NCBI GenBank assembly: GCA_028696915.1
Contig: JAQVGB010000003.1
Span: forward strand, 1-27,620
Source: Candidatus Dojkabacteria bacterium
GTDB taxonomy: Bacteria > Patescibacteriota > Dojkabacteria > SC72 > JAFGCJ01
DNA length: 27,620 nt
Reading direction: 5' to 3'
In this document: piece after piece, positions 1-8,434 of the stretch
Layout of the letters: the number at the start of each line of letters is the position of its first letter
How positions within the stretch are numbered: position 1 is the stretch's first letter
Position numbers and translations under genes: made by a program
Notes under the pieces: generated by a model
Databases searched by the model: none
Told to the model about the DNA's origin: nothing
What the model saw: only the letters and a program-made list of their open reading frames with translations

Positions 1-2274
1 ATTTGCGAGGTTTGAAAGGAATACCGGCTTTCTGGTACTGCCCGGCGTGAACTCGCGGTGGATTTCCACGACTTTGTCATAGAGATTGTCAGCGGTGACG
101 GGTTCGGTCTCTCCTGCGACGGAAACCGTTCCCCACACGTCGAGCAGACTGCGCACAAATTCAAGGTCGACCATGATCACTCCGTCGGCGTTGGTGATCG
201 TCCCTGCTTCCTGTAGAAGGTATTCCGCGGCTTCTGCCGACTGCGGGAAATCCGGTGACCAGTTGGAGAGTGAAACCGTCCACGAATCGACGTTCAGAAC
301 CTCGCTCAAGGATTCCGGCGGCTGGACCGTCTCGGGAATGCGGCTGTCAATGTCATACACATCCTTCACTTCCAGTTCTCTGATCTGCCCGTGTTCAATC
401 CCGACTTTTGCAACACTGGTCAGCCAACCGCCGGTGCTTCTCAATTCCATGGGATTCTGGAAGAGGACAATGTAGGTTTTGCGCTCGTCTTTCCCGAGAA
501 TTTCGGGCACGAATGTTCCGAACTGCTCAAGTATTGAGAGCATCTCTCCTGCCTCATCCGTCCTCTTTGTGAGTTCATCGATGTATTTGACTAGAGAGGG
601 AGGGTACACGGTCCTGTCGATACCCACTAGGGCCTCTCTGGCGAGGGTAATTTCCACGTTTGCGCGCTCAATGGATGGGAAGGTGCTCTCGATTGCCTCC
701 AGCTCATTCTGGTACTCTCTGGAACCTCCGCCGGCATTCGACCCGAACGATGTGATTGGCTGGAAGTCGCGGACGTACCGGATATACGGATCAAGGCCAT
801 CGACCAGGAATGATGAGCCGGTCGAGAGATGCTCCAATGCGAGCACGATCCGTGCGGTCTGGGAGTAGAAATTGTGGGCCGGAGGAATGTGATCAGCCCA
901 TTTCAAGCCCCGCCATCCTGAAGAAACGAGATCGACATAGAATGACATATTGTCGAGAGATTCCTGTGCGTCTTCGGAATTCATTGCGAGTCCCTGCCCC
1001 GCCGCTTTTTTGCCGTAGTGGTATGCCCCTACCCCACCGACGAGGACCTGCAGGAGGGGGCTGACGATAAACAGGAACACAAGCATTGACAGTGCGGAGC
1101 CGATCAAAAGCTTCAGGGTGAACCGTGGTTGACCACCCGCTTTGCGCAGTGATGTAACGGATTCCAAAATTTTGTCTTTGATGCGGCCGATGGGTGCTGA
1201 GAATGCGGAAAGCAGTTTCCCGAATGGAGTGGCTATTTCCGCACGGTGAACAGGTGTGCCGGTTTTGAGTGCAGAGTCCTGTGCATCTTCGAATGTTTTC
1301 CATTCGGGCTTGTTCTTCCACGTGACGTTGTACTGTTTGTGAACGAAATCGAGTGTTTCGTGGAGGGCTTTTTCGAATGGGATCTTTGGCGTCCAGCCGA
1401 TCTTGCTGAGATTTTTGGCGGGCACGTATACCTGGTGCGGCGGCGATTCGTACCCTGCCCCTCCAAACGCGATCTCCTGCGCGTGAGGGTTGAACTCGAG
1501 GATTTTGTAGGCGAGGTTGAGGGTTGAAATTTCGTCAGGGAACGACAGGGAAAACACTTCACCGTTCGTTTTGGAACTGAAAATTGCCTTAACGATCCCG
1601 TATACTGCGTCGAGGTAGTGGATGTAGTAAGAATAATCGAGACCTTCGCCCGGAATAATGATCCGGGGTTTGGTGACGGATTCCTTGAGCATCTGCATGA
1701 ACGGAGATTTTGCCTCAAGCGAGATCCCCTCCCCCATCAGCTCACCGATCCGAGCGATGCGGATGTCGAGGGAGGTCTGGTCGTGGTATTCCGCCGCAAG
1801 ATTCTCCGCGTAGCGCTGAAGCTCGATATGGTTGAACGAGTCGCCTTTCTTTGTTGATAACGTGTCCCCTATTCTGCGCTGTGCCGCTTCGGCAATTTTG
1901 CGGTGCAATTCGATTGATGTCGTAAGAATGACTTTCGAACCCTGCTGGATCGCGAGTTTCAAGACGGCATCGATATTGTTTGATTCCTCAAGGAACCGTT
2001 TGCCCGGCACTGCGCTGATCCCGGTCAAAAACTGGTCAAGGAGAATGCAGATATAGTCCAGCCTCTGAATCTTCTGTGTGAGAGATGGAATCGCGCTTAA
2101 ATCGTAGACTTCGACGTGTCCGGCCTTCAACTGCTTGATAGTGTCGCGGGCAGATTTGGTGAACTCATCGAGGACAAGTACTGCGCTGTGCTGAGCGGTT
2201 AGCAGTTCGCTCAGCTTGAGACCGACCGTGTTTGCTCCATATACGATCAATGTTGTCGGTTGATTGGATTTCAT
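1..2274 (-). CDS. SDR-fold (NAD-dependent epimerase-like) protein fused to a transmembrane segment and DUF4012; C-terminus cut by window edge
   Basis: The minus frame is open for 758 codons from ATG at 2274 to the left edge. Residues about 8-325 read as an extended SDR/NAD-dependent epimerase fold, ending in the family-typical IGWTPKIPFEKAL. A hydrophobic helix follows at about 387-411. The remainder matches DUF4012, with the signature QNPMELRSTGGW at 606-617. The glycine-rich nucleotide motif is degenerate (YGANTVG at 12-18), and the expected Tyr-x3-Lys pair appears to be His149/Gln153, so catalysis is doubtful. The start overlaps the stop of the PEGA gene (TAATG), which suggests translational coupling. 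The single membrane helix implies a cytoplasmic SDR part and an outward DUF4012 part. DUF4012 has no established function; a role in envelope polysaccharide is inferred from the neighbours. Confidence 0.85.
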   Translation of the reverse strand, partial: MKSNQPTTLIVYGANTVGLKLSELLTAQHSAVLVLDEFTKSARDTIKQLKAGHVEVYDLSAIPSLTQKIQRLDYICILLDQFLTGISAVPGKRFLEESNNIDAVLKLAIQQGSKVILTTSIELHRKIAEAAQRRIGDTLSTKKGDSFNHIELQRYAENLAAEYHDQTSLDIRIARIGELMGEGISLEAKSPFMQMLKESVTKPRIIIPGEGLDYSYYIHYLDAVYGIVKAIFSSKTNGEVFSLSFPDEISTLNLAYKILEFNPHAQEIAFGGAGYESPPHQVYVPAKNLSKIGWTPKIPFEKALHETLDFVHKQYNVTWKNKPEWKTFEDAQDSALKTGTPVHRAEIATPFGKLLSAFSAPIGRIKDKILESVTSLRKAGGQPRFTLKLLIGSALSMLVFLFIVSPLLQVLVGGVGAYHYGKKAAGQGLAMNSEDAQESLDNMSFYVDLVSSGWRGLKWADHIPPAHNFYSQTARIVLALEHLSTGSSFLVDGLDPYIRYVRDFQPITSFGSNAGGGSREYQNELEAIESTFPSIERANVEITLAREALVGIDRTVYPPSLVKYIDELTKRTDEAGEMLSILEQFGTFVPEILGKDERKTYIVLFQNPMELRSTGGWLTSVAKVGIEHGQIRELEVKDVYDIDSRIPETVQPPESLSEVLNVDSWTVSLSNWSPDFPQSAEAAEYLLQEAGTITNADGVIMVDLEFVRSLLDVWGTVSVAGETEPVTADNLYDKVVEIHREFTPGSTRKPVFLSNLAN

Positions 2275-2900
2275 TATTTTTGAATGTTGAGATCGATGGG
2301 AATTGCCATGAGCTGGAATTCTCCAATGAGTGTGTACCCTTCCCTGATGATGATGACGGCTTCACCGGGAAGAAAACCCTGTTTCTCAACCCTGATGGTG
2401 TGGCGGCCCGGAGTCAATGCGTCACTTGAAAACGGCGCAGGACCCTTCTGCTCGTCGTCGATGGTGATTTCCGCGGTACGGGGTTCTGACTGTGCATAGA
2501 ACGATGCGTTGTCGAGGCTGTTTTTGCGGTAATACAATACCGTGACGGAACTGAATTGACTTCCGGGGCCGATCTCTGCCTCGACGAAGGTGCGGGTGTT
2601 GCTTTCAAGGTGGATTTGTTTCGAGACTGGTTCATAAAAATTCTCCTGATGAGAAATCCGTCTGAGCTCGAGTGTGATATCGCCGGCTGAAAGGTTTTCG
2701 GCTGAATATGGGGTCTCCCCTACTTTCTTCCCGTCGAAAAACACTTCGGCTTTTCCCTGTGGGGTGTTCACCGTTAGCGCCGCCCCATTCCCGAGGAGCG
2801 GCATGATGGAATCAAGGGTGATTGGCCTCCATATTGCGGCAATGCCGCAGATCACCATGATCACAAGGACTGCCACTGTCGTTTTGAGCAGGTTTTTCAC
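2274..2900 (-). CDS. Membrane-anchored protein with two PEGA domains
   Basis: This 208-residue protein starts at GTG 2900. It has an N-terminal membrane anchor (about residues 5-25) and then two PEGA-like beta repeats: one around residues 42-80 (AEVFFDGKKVGETPYS) and one around 142-180 (AEITIDDEQKGPAPFS). PEGA domains are surface-associated beta modules, often in S-layer or envelope proteins, and have no known catalytic role. An anchored extracytoplasmic protein is therefore likely. The GTG start is supported by a promoter whose -10 ends 6 nt upstream, which predicts a leaderless mRNA. The stop overlaps the ATG of the SDR-DUF4012 gene by one base, so the two are probably made together. The exact function is unknown. 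Confidence 0.8.
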   Translation of the reverse strand: MKNLLKTTVAVLVIMVICGIAAIWRPITLDSIMPLLGNGAALTVNTPQGKAEVFFDGKKVGETPYSAENLSAGDITLELRRISHQENFYEPVSKQIHLESNTRTFVEAEIGPGSQFSSVTVLYYRKNSLDNASFYAQSEPRTAEITIDDEQKGPAPFSSDALTPGRHTIRVEKQGFLPGEAVIIIREGYTLIGEFQLMAIPIDLNIQK

Positions 2901-2906
2901 GTTTTC

Positions 2907-2935
2907 ATTATAGATACGGCATCCCGATATGGCAA
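2907..2935 (-). promoter_or_regulatory. Promoter of the PEGA/SDR-DUF4012 operon, leaderless layout
   Basis: On the minus strand the order is TTGCCA (2935-2930), a 17-nt spacer, TATAAT (2912-2907), 6 nt, then GTG at 2900. A sigma-70-type start normally lies about 7 nt after the -10, which is the G of GTG. No Shine-Dalgarno site fits in the gap. Confidence 0.75.
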
Positions 2936-3007
2936 TACGGCAGATAGTGGATAAGTATACGCAGGGTAGAATAAATCTCTCACCTAGATGTACTTCGGGT
3001 GGTCATC

Positions 3008-4183
3008 CTAATACGAATATTTCGACTCAGGACTTTCCGGGGTAGGGGACGAAGGTCTCTTCAGTCCTGCACGACGGACGAGTGCAGGGATGACAAATAT
3101 CGTTCCGAAGAGCACAACACCGACCGCCAATACGAGTGATGCCTTCATGGTCCCAGCCATGGCGAGGGCAATGGTGCCGAGAATTCCGGTCGCCAGGTAT
3201 TCGATGAATGCGATCCTTCGTTCTGAAAGTCCAAGCTCGAGAAGCCGATGGTGAAAGTGTGACTTATCGCTAATGGAGAGCAGTTCGAGCGGGTTTTTCG
3301 GCCGATGAACGAGGAAACGTCTCGTGACGACGAAAACAAAGTCAACAAGTGGGAGCAGAAGAATGACGATCGCGGTTGCGAATTTTGTGCCGCTGATGAC
3401 GCTCAGAACAGCCAGAATGAAGCCGAATGTTGATTTTCCCGGAGATCCTGACCAGATCTTTGCGGGGTAGAAGTTGAACACGAGGAAACCCAGGAGGAGA
3501 CCGGCAAAGATACTGCTGACGACCGCTGTGCCGTGTTCGTTAAACCGCACGCTCAAAAGGAAGAATATGACGCTTGCGATCAGGCTATTTCCCTCCATGA
3601 GCCCGTCTGTTCCGCTGGAAAATTTCACGGCAAGAGTGCAAATGAGGATCCACGCGAAGAGCACGAAATCGCCGGGAATGAGAAACCGCAGGTCAAATCC
3701 AAGAAAAGAACCGGTGAGCACATGCTGGTCGAGTGGAATGACTCCGTTGAGCGGATTGTTCAGCAGTGAAATATCGATTGTCGTCGCGCACAGGAACAAC
3801 GCGACGCCGCACTGGATGAAAAGCTGGGCGCGTCCTGACAGTTCGTGAAAATCGTCGATAATGCCCATGACCGCAAGCACGGTGACCGCGAGCAGTAGTG
3901 CTGAAATTTCCTGCGAGGGGCTGATATTTGAAACAGTCAGGATAATGAGCGGAAGCACGACTGCAATACCGCCGAGTAGGGGAGTGGGCTGTTTTTCAAG
4001 GTGACGGAAATCTGAGGGTTTCGCGCCTTTTCGCATACTTGGCGGAAGGCCCAAAATACGAAGTTTCCGCGCAATAATACCGACAATGGGAGTCAGAAGA
4101 AACGACACTGCAAGTGAGAGCAAAAACAGTGGTGCATAATCAAGATACGGCAGATAGTTTTGAGGGATGGTGAGGCCAAACAT
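3008..4183 (-). CDS. WecA/TagO/MraY-like polyprenyl-phosphate phosphoglycosyl transferase (glycosyltransferase family 4), altered active site
   Basis: This 391-residue, strongly hydrophobic protein has roughly ten membrane segments. Family motifs are visible: GIIDD (Asp110-Asp111), a TDGL segment around 192-195, NFYPAKIW around 239-246, and SHFHHRL near 306-312, the HxHHR pattern of the WecA/TagO branch. Such enzymes transfer a sugar-1-phosphate from a UDP-sugar to undecaprenyl phosphate to start envelope glycan synthesis. Two usual acidic positions differ: the first Asp of DGxDG is Ser190, and the Asp of the (M)GDxG motif is Ser247 (GSPG). The protein may be inactive, or a divergent form with other chemistry. 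Its ATG overlaps the preceding stop (ATGA), so it is the last gene of the coupled cluster. Family assignment is firm; substrate and activity are not. Confidence 0.85.
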   Translation of the reverse strand: MFGLTIPQNYLPYLDYAPLFLLSLAVSFLLTPIVGIIARKLRILGLPPSMRKGAKPSDFRHLEKQPTPLLGGIAVVLPLIILTVSNISPSQEISALLLAVTVLAVMGIIDDFHELSGRAQLFIQCGVALFLCATTIDISLLNNPLNGVIPLDQHVLTGSFLGFDLRFLIPGDFVLFAWILICTLAVKFSSGTDGLMEGNSLIASVIFFLLSVRFNEHGTAVVSSIFAGLLLGFLVFNFYPAKIWSGSPGKSTFGFILAVLSVISGTKFATAIVILLLPLVDFVFVVTRRFLVHRPKNPLELLSISDKSHFHHRLLELGLSERRIAFIEYLATGILGTIALAMAGTMKASLVLAVGVVLFGTIFVIPALVRRAGLKRPSSPTPESPESKYSY

Positions 4184-4665
4184 CAGGGAACGGGAAGTGT
4201 TAATAGTATAGATTTAAGGATCGTTGTATAGAAGAGGAATGCAGTTAACAAGGCACTGATGAGAATGAAGAATGAGACATGCTTGACCTTGTAAAAGAGC
4301 CGTGCGGCGGAGTAGAGGACCAGTGCCTGAACGACGAGATGCGCAAAGAAAAGCGTATAGACTGTTGATTGGGTGACCTGAACGGTGCTGGTTTCATGAG
4401 AAAAATAGAGTAGGGGAATAGCGGGTGGAAGGTCCGGTCTCCTGAAAAGGTACGCGAGGCAGAGATAGGAGACTGTTATATTAATAAAAATGATCAGCCA
4501 GAGGAGTGGAGAACGCCAGAACGAAAAATGGTCGAGAAGTACCGCCGTCCGGGAAATCTTGAACCTCAGTACATCGAGGACCCTGATCCCCGAGTACCGG
4601 AGGTGAAGGGGCATTTGGGTATCCTTCTGCTTCTTGTTTTTTGGTGTCTTCACGCTCTGTTTCAT
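4183..4665 (-). CDS. Small membrane protein with three predicted membrane segments, function unknown
   Basis: I do not recognise this 160-residue protein. The first ~25 residues are Lys/Gln-rich and basic. Hydrophobic segments lie at about 50-72, 100-122 and 128-152, with a short stretch outside the membrane between the first two. An AGGAGA Shine-Dalgarno sequence, 6 nt before the ATG and inside the end of rsmA, is one of the few clear ones in this window. The start overlaps the rsmA stop (ATGA), and its own stop overlaps the WecA-like start (ATGA). It is thus translated between the two and may help the glycosyl transferase in the membrane, but that is only inference from position. Confidence 0.7.
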   Translation of the reverse strand: MKQSVKTPKNKKQKDTQMPLHLRYSGIRVLDVLRFKISRTAVLLDHFSFWRSPLLWLIIFINITVSYLCLAYLFRRPDLPPAIPLLYFSHETSTVQVTQSTVYTLFFAHLVVQALVLYSAARLFYKVKHVSFFILISALLTAFLFYTTILKSILLTLPVP

Positions 4666-5456
4666 TTCGATTCTCCTGCATTATACATCTTGAACAGCCT
4701 GATGAACTCATCTGTCGACAGGTTTGCGGGTCGTCGTTGCAGATCGATGCCTTCCGACGCGGTCAGTACTGAAAACTCGCCACGGTCACGTTTTGACGCT
4801 TTAAGAAGTGGTTTCATATTGTTTTCAAGCGTTTTGCGCGGCTGTGAAAAACATGCCCTGATAAACGACGTGAGTTTTTGATGATCGGGCGGCGGCTGTG
4901 CACGGGAAAACGATATAAGCGCGGCGTTGACTTTCGGGACCGGTAGGAAGCCCGTTCGCGGAATGGTCATGTGGTATCGCACACTGCTGTAGATTGTTGC
5001 AAGATGGTACAGGAAATCTGCGTGCGGAGGCGGGTTCGTATAGCTTAGGGCGACTTCCTTCTGCACTATAACGGTCATGTGTGTCAGTGGTGGGGAAGGA
5101 AACGTCAAAAATCGCTTAATAATCGGCTTAGATATATTAAAAGGAAGGGAACCGACGATTTGAAACGGCTCGGATGGAAACGCTGACAACGGCACCGAAA
5201 GAATATCATCGTTGACCACTGTGACGTTTTCGATCGACTGTTCATGCGTCAGAGATTTGATATATTCGGCGAAGATCGGATCTTTTTCAATGCAGATCAG
5301 CCGGTCGGCAACCGTGCTGAGAGGGATGGTTAACGAGCCCCGGCCCGGTCCTATTTCAACGATAGTGCGCTCCGGGATGGATGCGACGATATCGACGAGA
5401 TGCGAAACGACCTTGTGGCTCGTCAGGAAGTTTTGTCCGAGTGCCTTAATCGCCAT
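4662..5456 (-). CDS. rsmA: 16S rRNA (adenine1518/1519-N6) dimethyltransferase RsmA/KsgA
   Basis: The 264-residue length and motifs fit RsmA (KsgA), which dimethylates two adjacent adenines in helix 45 of 16S rRNA during late 30S assembly. Visible are the N-terminal KALGQNFL, the SAM-binding motif VEIGPGRGSLT (about 34-44), an acidic ribose-binding position in CIEKD, NDDIL, and motif IV as SLPFNIS where most family members have NLPYNIS. SLPF still fits the general [NDS]-x-P-[YFW] pattern of adenine methyltransferases. The C-terminal helical domain is present. An Erm-type resistance methylase is less likely because of the KsgA-like start and housekeeping context. The gene overlaps the upstream methyltransferase by 11 nt and the downstream membrane gene by 4 nt. 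Confidence 0.93.
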   Translation of the reverse strand: MAIKALGQNFLTSHKVVSHLVDIVASIPERTIVEIGPGRGSLTIPLSTVADRLICIEKDPIFAEYIKSLTHEQSIENVTVVNDDILSVPLSAFPSEPFQIVGSLPFNISKPIIKRFLTFPSPPLTHMTVIVQKEVALSYTNPPPHADFLYHLATIYSSVRYHMTIPRTGFLPVPKVNAALISFSRAQPPPDHQKLTSFIRACFSQPRKTLENNMKPLLKASKRDRGEFSVLTASEGIDLQRRPANLSTDEFIRLFKMYNAGESK

Positions 5457-6465
5457 TGGAACCGACGATCGGATATCTCAGATCAAGGATTCCCTCTGTG
5501 ACCGGAAACAGTGTATTGCACTTTGTGCACATAACTTCCTGTGAATTCAGTGTGAGCGGTTCGTTGCATGCAGGGCAGACAAGAATATCGTGCAGGGCAT
5601 CGTACACTGAATATGCGTTTGTAGGTGCACTGCCACTTTTTTTTGCCGATATGGTATTATTTTTCATCGGCTGGCCAGGGGAGTGTGGCGTTTTGTCAGC
5701 CTTGATAACAATGCTCGGGGTCAGTGTCGTCCATCCGAAAAACCTCTGTGCCCATTTCTCTGAGGTAACCAGTATTTTCCGCGGAAAGATCCTCTTCAGC
5801 AAAGGGATCCTGAAGAAGGAGAGCGCCCTTCGTGTGTGTGGTTGCATTCCATGAGAAACAAACAGAGATTCTATGTGAAACGGGTGGAAATTTAGCATGA
5901 TACCGCGCTCTTGTGCTGTCGTGCCCTCCGGATTTTCAAACGGAACGGCGTGGGGTTCCTTCGACGTGAGAAATTTGAACCGACCTCGTACCAGCGCTCT
6001 CAGGACGGCCTTGATGTGCATTTTGTTTGCGAATTCCATGACAAAAGACCCACCGGGCTTGATGGTCCTCGATATTTCAGCGATCGCATCGTCGGTGTGT
6101 TCGAGATGATGAAGAACGCGCACCATCAATGCTGAATCAAGAGAACCTTTGCGGAAAGGGAGATGATACACATTGGCGGCGATGGGAAAGATATTGGTGA
6201 TTCTTTGTTGTTTTATCGTTTCCTGGGCCTTTTTTAATGCACCGATCGAATAGTCAAGAAGAACACAGCGTTCGTAGTTGTTCCGGTAGAGCGGCATGTG
6301 ACGTCCGAACGATCCCCCGATATCGGCGAACAACTTGCCGTGTTCATTTTTCAGAAGGGGTGTGAGCGCGGTGACTTCCGCCGCGTGTTCATATGACCTG
6401 TTTTTCCAATAGGTTTCGTAGTCGTAGCCGTATTTGTCATAGAGAGAAATGTCTGGAGCACTCAT
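5446..6465 (-). CDS. Class I SAM-dependent methyltransferase with C-terminal Trm112-like zinc ribbon
   Basis: The first part is a Rossmann methyltransferase: motif I reads FADIGGSFGRH, an acidic residue follows in LLDYS, and LPFRKGSLDSALMVRVLHHL is cut by a typical post-motif pattern of small-molecule or lipid methylases. The last ~50 residues form a Trm112/YbaR-like zinc ribbon, LVCPACNEPL followed by MCTKCNTLFPVTEGILDL, with four cysteines in two CxxC pairs. I chose ATG 6465 (339 residues). A GTG at 6522 would add 19 residues that look unrelated to the fold. No convincing promoter was found in the 90-nt gap after dnaG, so it may be read through from dnaG. The 3' end overlaps rsmA by 11 nt. 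The substrate is unknown; quinone, lipid, tRNA or release-factor targets are all possible. Confidence 0.8.
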   Translation of the reverse strand: MSAPDISLYDKYGYDYETYWKNRSYEHAAEVTALTPLLKNEHGKLFADIGGSFGRHMPLYRNNYERCVLLDYSIGALKKAQETIKQQRITNIFPIAANVYHLPFRKGSLDSALMVRVLHHLEHTDDAIAEISRTIKPGGSFVMEFANKMHIKAVLRALVRGRFKFLTSKEPHAVPFENPEGTTAQERGIMLNFHPFHIESLFVSHGMQPHTRRALSFFRIPLLKRIFPRKILVTSEKWAQRFFGWTTLTPSIVIKADKTPHSPGQPMKNNTISAKKSGSAPTNAYSVYDALHDILVCPACNEPLTLNSQEVMCTKCNTLFPVTEGILDLRYPIVGSNGD

Positions 6466-6555
6466 GTCAGAGAAAACTGATTGAACTGATACAATTAAAT
6501 AACCGGCGCTGATACCGTGCACGTGCGACTGGCGGTATAGACCTCGGGTTCAATG

Positions 6556-8412
6556 CTATCCTGAAGCGTGCAAGGCTTCAAGCTCCCGAACTTTTTCATG
6601 AATCTGATTGAGCGAAATATTCGCCTGCCGTGTTTCTCCTCGCTGTTCCGAGAGTGTTAGTTTTCTTTTTAATTGCGTTATTTCAGAGCGGATCGCGTGC
6701 TCTCTGATATTCTTGATTGTTCCGTTAAGTTCTTTGCAGAGCTCGTCTTGCGATGGTTGCTCAGTCCAGAGCGGGCGCATCAGGAGTTCGGTCATTCTCT
6801 GCCGGTCTGCCTTGTCAAGTGTCGAGATCACAACATGGGTGATGTCCGCTGGCTTCGACTGTTTTCTGTACGTTTCAAGTATGGTCTTCACAAGCTTTTT
6901 GACCGTTTTCGACTGAATGTCATCAACGGGAATTTTTTCGCACGACCAGCTGAGTAGGTTCGGGAATTGCGAAATGAGCGCAAGGAGGTGTGTTTCATAT
7001 ATATGAGCTTTTGGTTCGTTTGTCGGGGGCTGTGGGGTATCATTCAGCCGCTCTTGAGGCCGGGATACACGGCGTAGAGGTGGCTGATCAAATGAACGTG
7101 TCTGACGGAGCTTCGGGATTTGCCGTTTAAGCTCCGGGACCGGCACGTCAACGACTGTGCTGATCTCTTCCAGATGGTGCTCGTAGATGATGGGATCAGA
7201 GACAGCATTCATCAGCGGCGCAATTGCCTTGACGATAGCCTGCTTCCCCTCAAGCGTTTTGTTGTCATGAGTTTCTGTCTGTATGTCGAGGAAAAACGAG
7301 ATTGTCGGAAGCGGGGAGTTAGCGGCTTTTTTCCATACCTCGGGGTCAATTCTTATGCACTCATCGGGATCTTTTCCCTTTGGGATCCTGACCGAAAACA
7401 CGGAAAACCCTTTGCTGAATGCAAGGATCGCGAGGCGTAAGTGGGCGTTTCGTCCTGCGTTGTCGTCGTCGAAGGCTACCGAAATATTTTCGGAGTACCG
7501 TTTGAGCCGGTCGAGCTGGTCTTCAGTAATCCCGGTGCCAAGCGGTGCGACGACATTCGGCACCCCTGCGCTCCAGGATGAAATAACGTCTGTCGTTCCC
7601 TCTACAAAAATCGCCCGGTCGATAGTTCTGATATGTTTTTTGGCGATGTTGAGTCCGTACAGATTCCTTCGTTTCTGAAAGATGATGCTTTCGGGGGAAT
7701 TGAGATATTTGGGGCGGTCGTCATTTTTTCTGAACACTCTACCGGTGAATCCGATGACCGTGCCATTGTGATCGAAAATTGGAAACATCAACCGGTCGAC
7801 GAACTTGTCGACAATGCGAGACTCCTTTTTGGAGGCGAGGCCGATGTTCACAAGCTCCGCCGGGCTGAAGTCTTTCCGGGCAAGGAACGTGACGAGTGAT
7901 GTGTGAACCCCGCGGGGTGGTGCATAGCCGATCATGAACGTCATTTGCGTGTTACCCGAAAGCCCCCGTTCATCCACGTACGTGCGCGCCTCTGCTCCGA
8001 CCGGATGTTTGTTCAAAAGGAAACGGAAGTATTGTGCGGCAAGAAGGTGCGCCTCTTTTGCTCTGGTATATTCTTTTGAATCTCCGCCGGAGCGTGTTGA
8101 AAATTTCAATGTCACGCCGGCTTCTTTGGCAAGAAATTCCAATGCCTCCCGGAACTCGAGGGCCTCGACTTTTTGGATAAACGAAATGACATCACCACCC
8201 TCTCCGCATCCGTAGCACTTGAACAGGTTCAGGTCCGGGTTGACTGAGAACGACGGGGTCTTTTCGGAGTGAAACGGGCAGACACCAAACAGGTTTTTAC
8301 CGACCGGTTTGAGCTTGACGTAGCGTTTCACAATGTCCTCTATGCGGATGCGTTCCTTGAGGTCTTCGATCTGGGCCTTGCTGATTCCTGCTTGTGCTTG
8401 GTCTGCGGTCAT
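6556..8412 (-). CDS. dnaG: DNA primase DnaG
   Basis: DnaG makes RNA primers for replication. The 618-residue protein has the N-terminal CHC2 zinc site (Cys45, His48, Cys66, Cys69), the RNA-polymerase core segment with RLMFPIFD and GFTGRVF, and a Toprim domain with FVEGTTDVI (acidic residue near 270) and the metal-binding AFDDDNAG near 315-322. The C-terminal ~170 residues are helical and charged, as expected for the helicase-binding region, but are poorly conserved. The ATG at 8412 lies 22 nt after the rodZ-like stop, so the gene is probably in the ftsK-rodZ-dnaG transcript. The usual rpoD neighbour is missing here. Confidence 0.95.
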   Translation of the reverse strand: MTADQAQAGISKAQIEDLKERIRIEDIVKRYVKLKPVGKNLFGVCPFHSEKTPSFSVNPDLNLFKCYGCGEGGDVISFIQKVEALEFREALEFLAKEAGVTLKFSTRSGGDSKEYTRAKEAHLLAAQYFRFLLNKHPVGAEARTYVDERGLSGNTQMTFMIGYAPPRGVHTSLVTFLARKDFSPAELVNIGLASKKESRIVDKFVDRLMFPIFDHNGTVIGFTGRVFRKNDDRPKYLNSPESIIFQKRRNLYGLNIAKKHIRTIDRAIFVEGTTDVISSWSAGVPNVVAPLGTGITEDQLDRLKRYSENISVAFDDDNAGRNAHLRLAILAFSKGFSVFSVRIPKGKDPDECIRIDPEVWKKAANSPLPTISFFLDIQTETHDNKTLEGKQAIVKAIAPLMNAVSDPIIYEHHLEEISTVVDVPVPELKRQIPKLRQTRSFDQPPLRRVSRPQERLNDTPQPPTNEPKAHIYETHLLALISQFPNLLSWSCEKIPVDDIQSKTVKKLVKTILETYRKQSKPADITHVVISTLDKADRQRMTELLMRPLWTEQPSQDELCKELNGTIKNIREHAIRSEITQLKRKLTLSEQRGETRQANISLNQIHEKVRELEALHASG

Positions 8413-8434
8413 AGAGCGTTTTGTTAATGTCGTG

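Noticed and set aside
86..868. Plus-strand ORFs opposite the SDR-DUF4012 gene
   Set aside because: They are low-complexity Ser/Arg-rich frames without family signals and lie antisense to a continuous, recognisable minus frame.
6466..6522. GTG at 6522 as start of the methyltransferase
   Set aside because: The 19 extra residues resemble no part of the fold, and no promoter or ribosome site supports them.
6466..6555. Promoter in the gap between dnaG and the methyltransferase gene
   Set aside because: AT-rich patches such as TTTAAT occur, but no -35 at 16-18 nt is acceptable.
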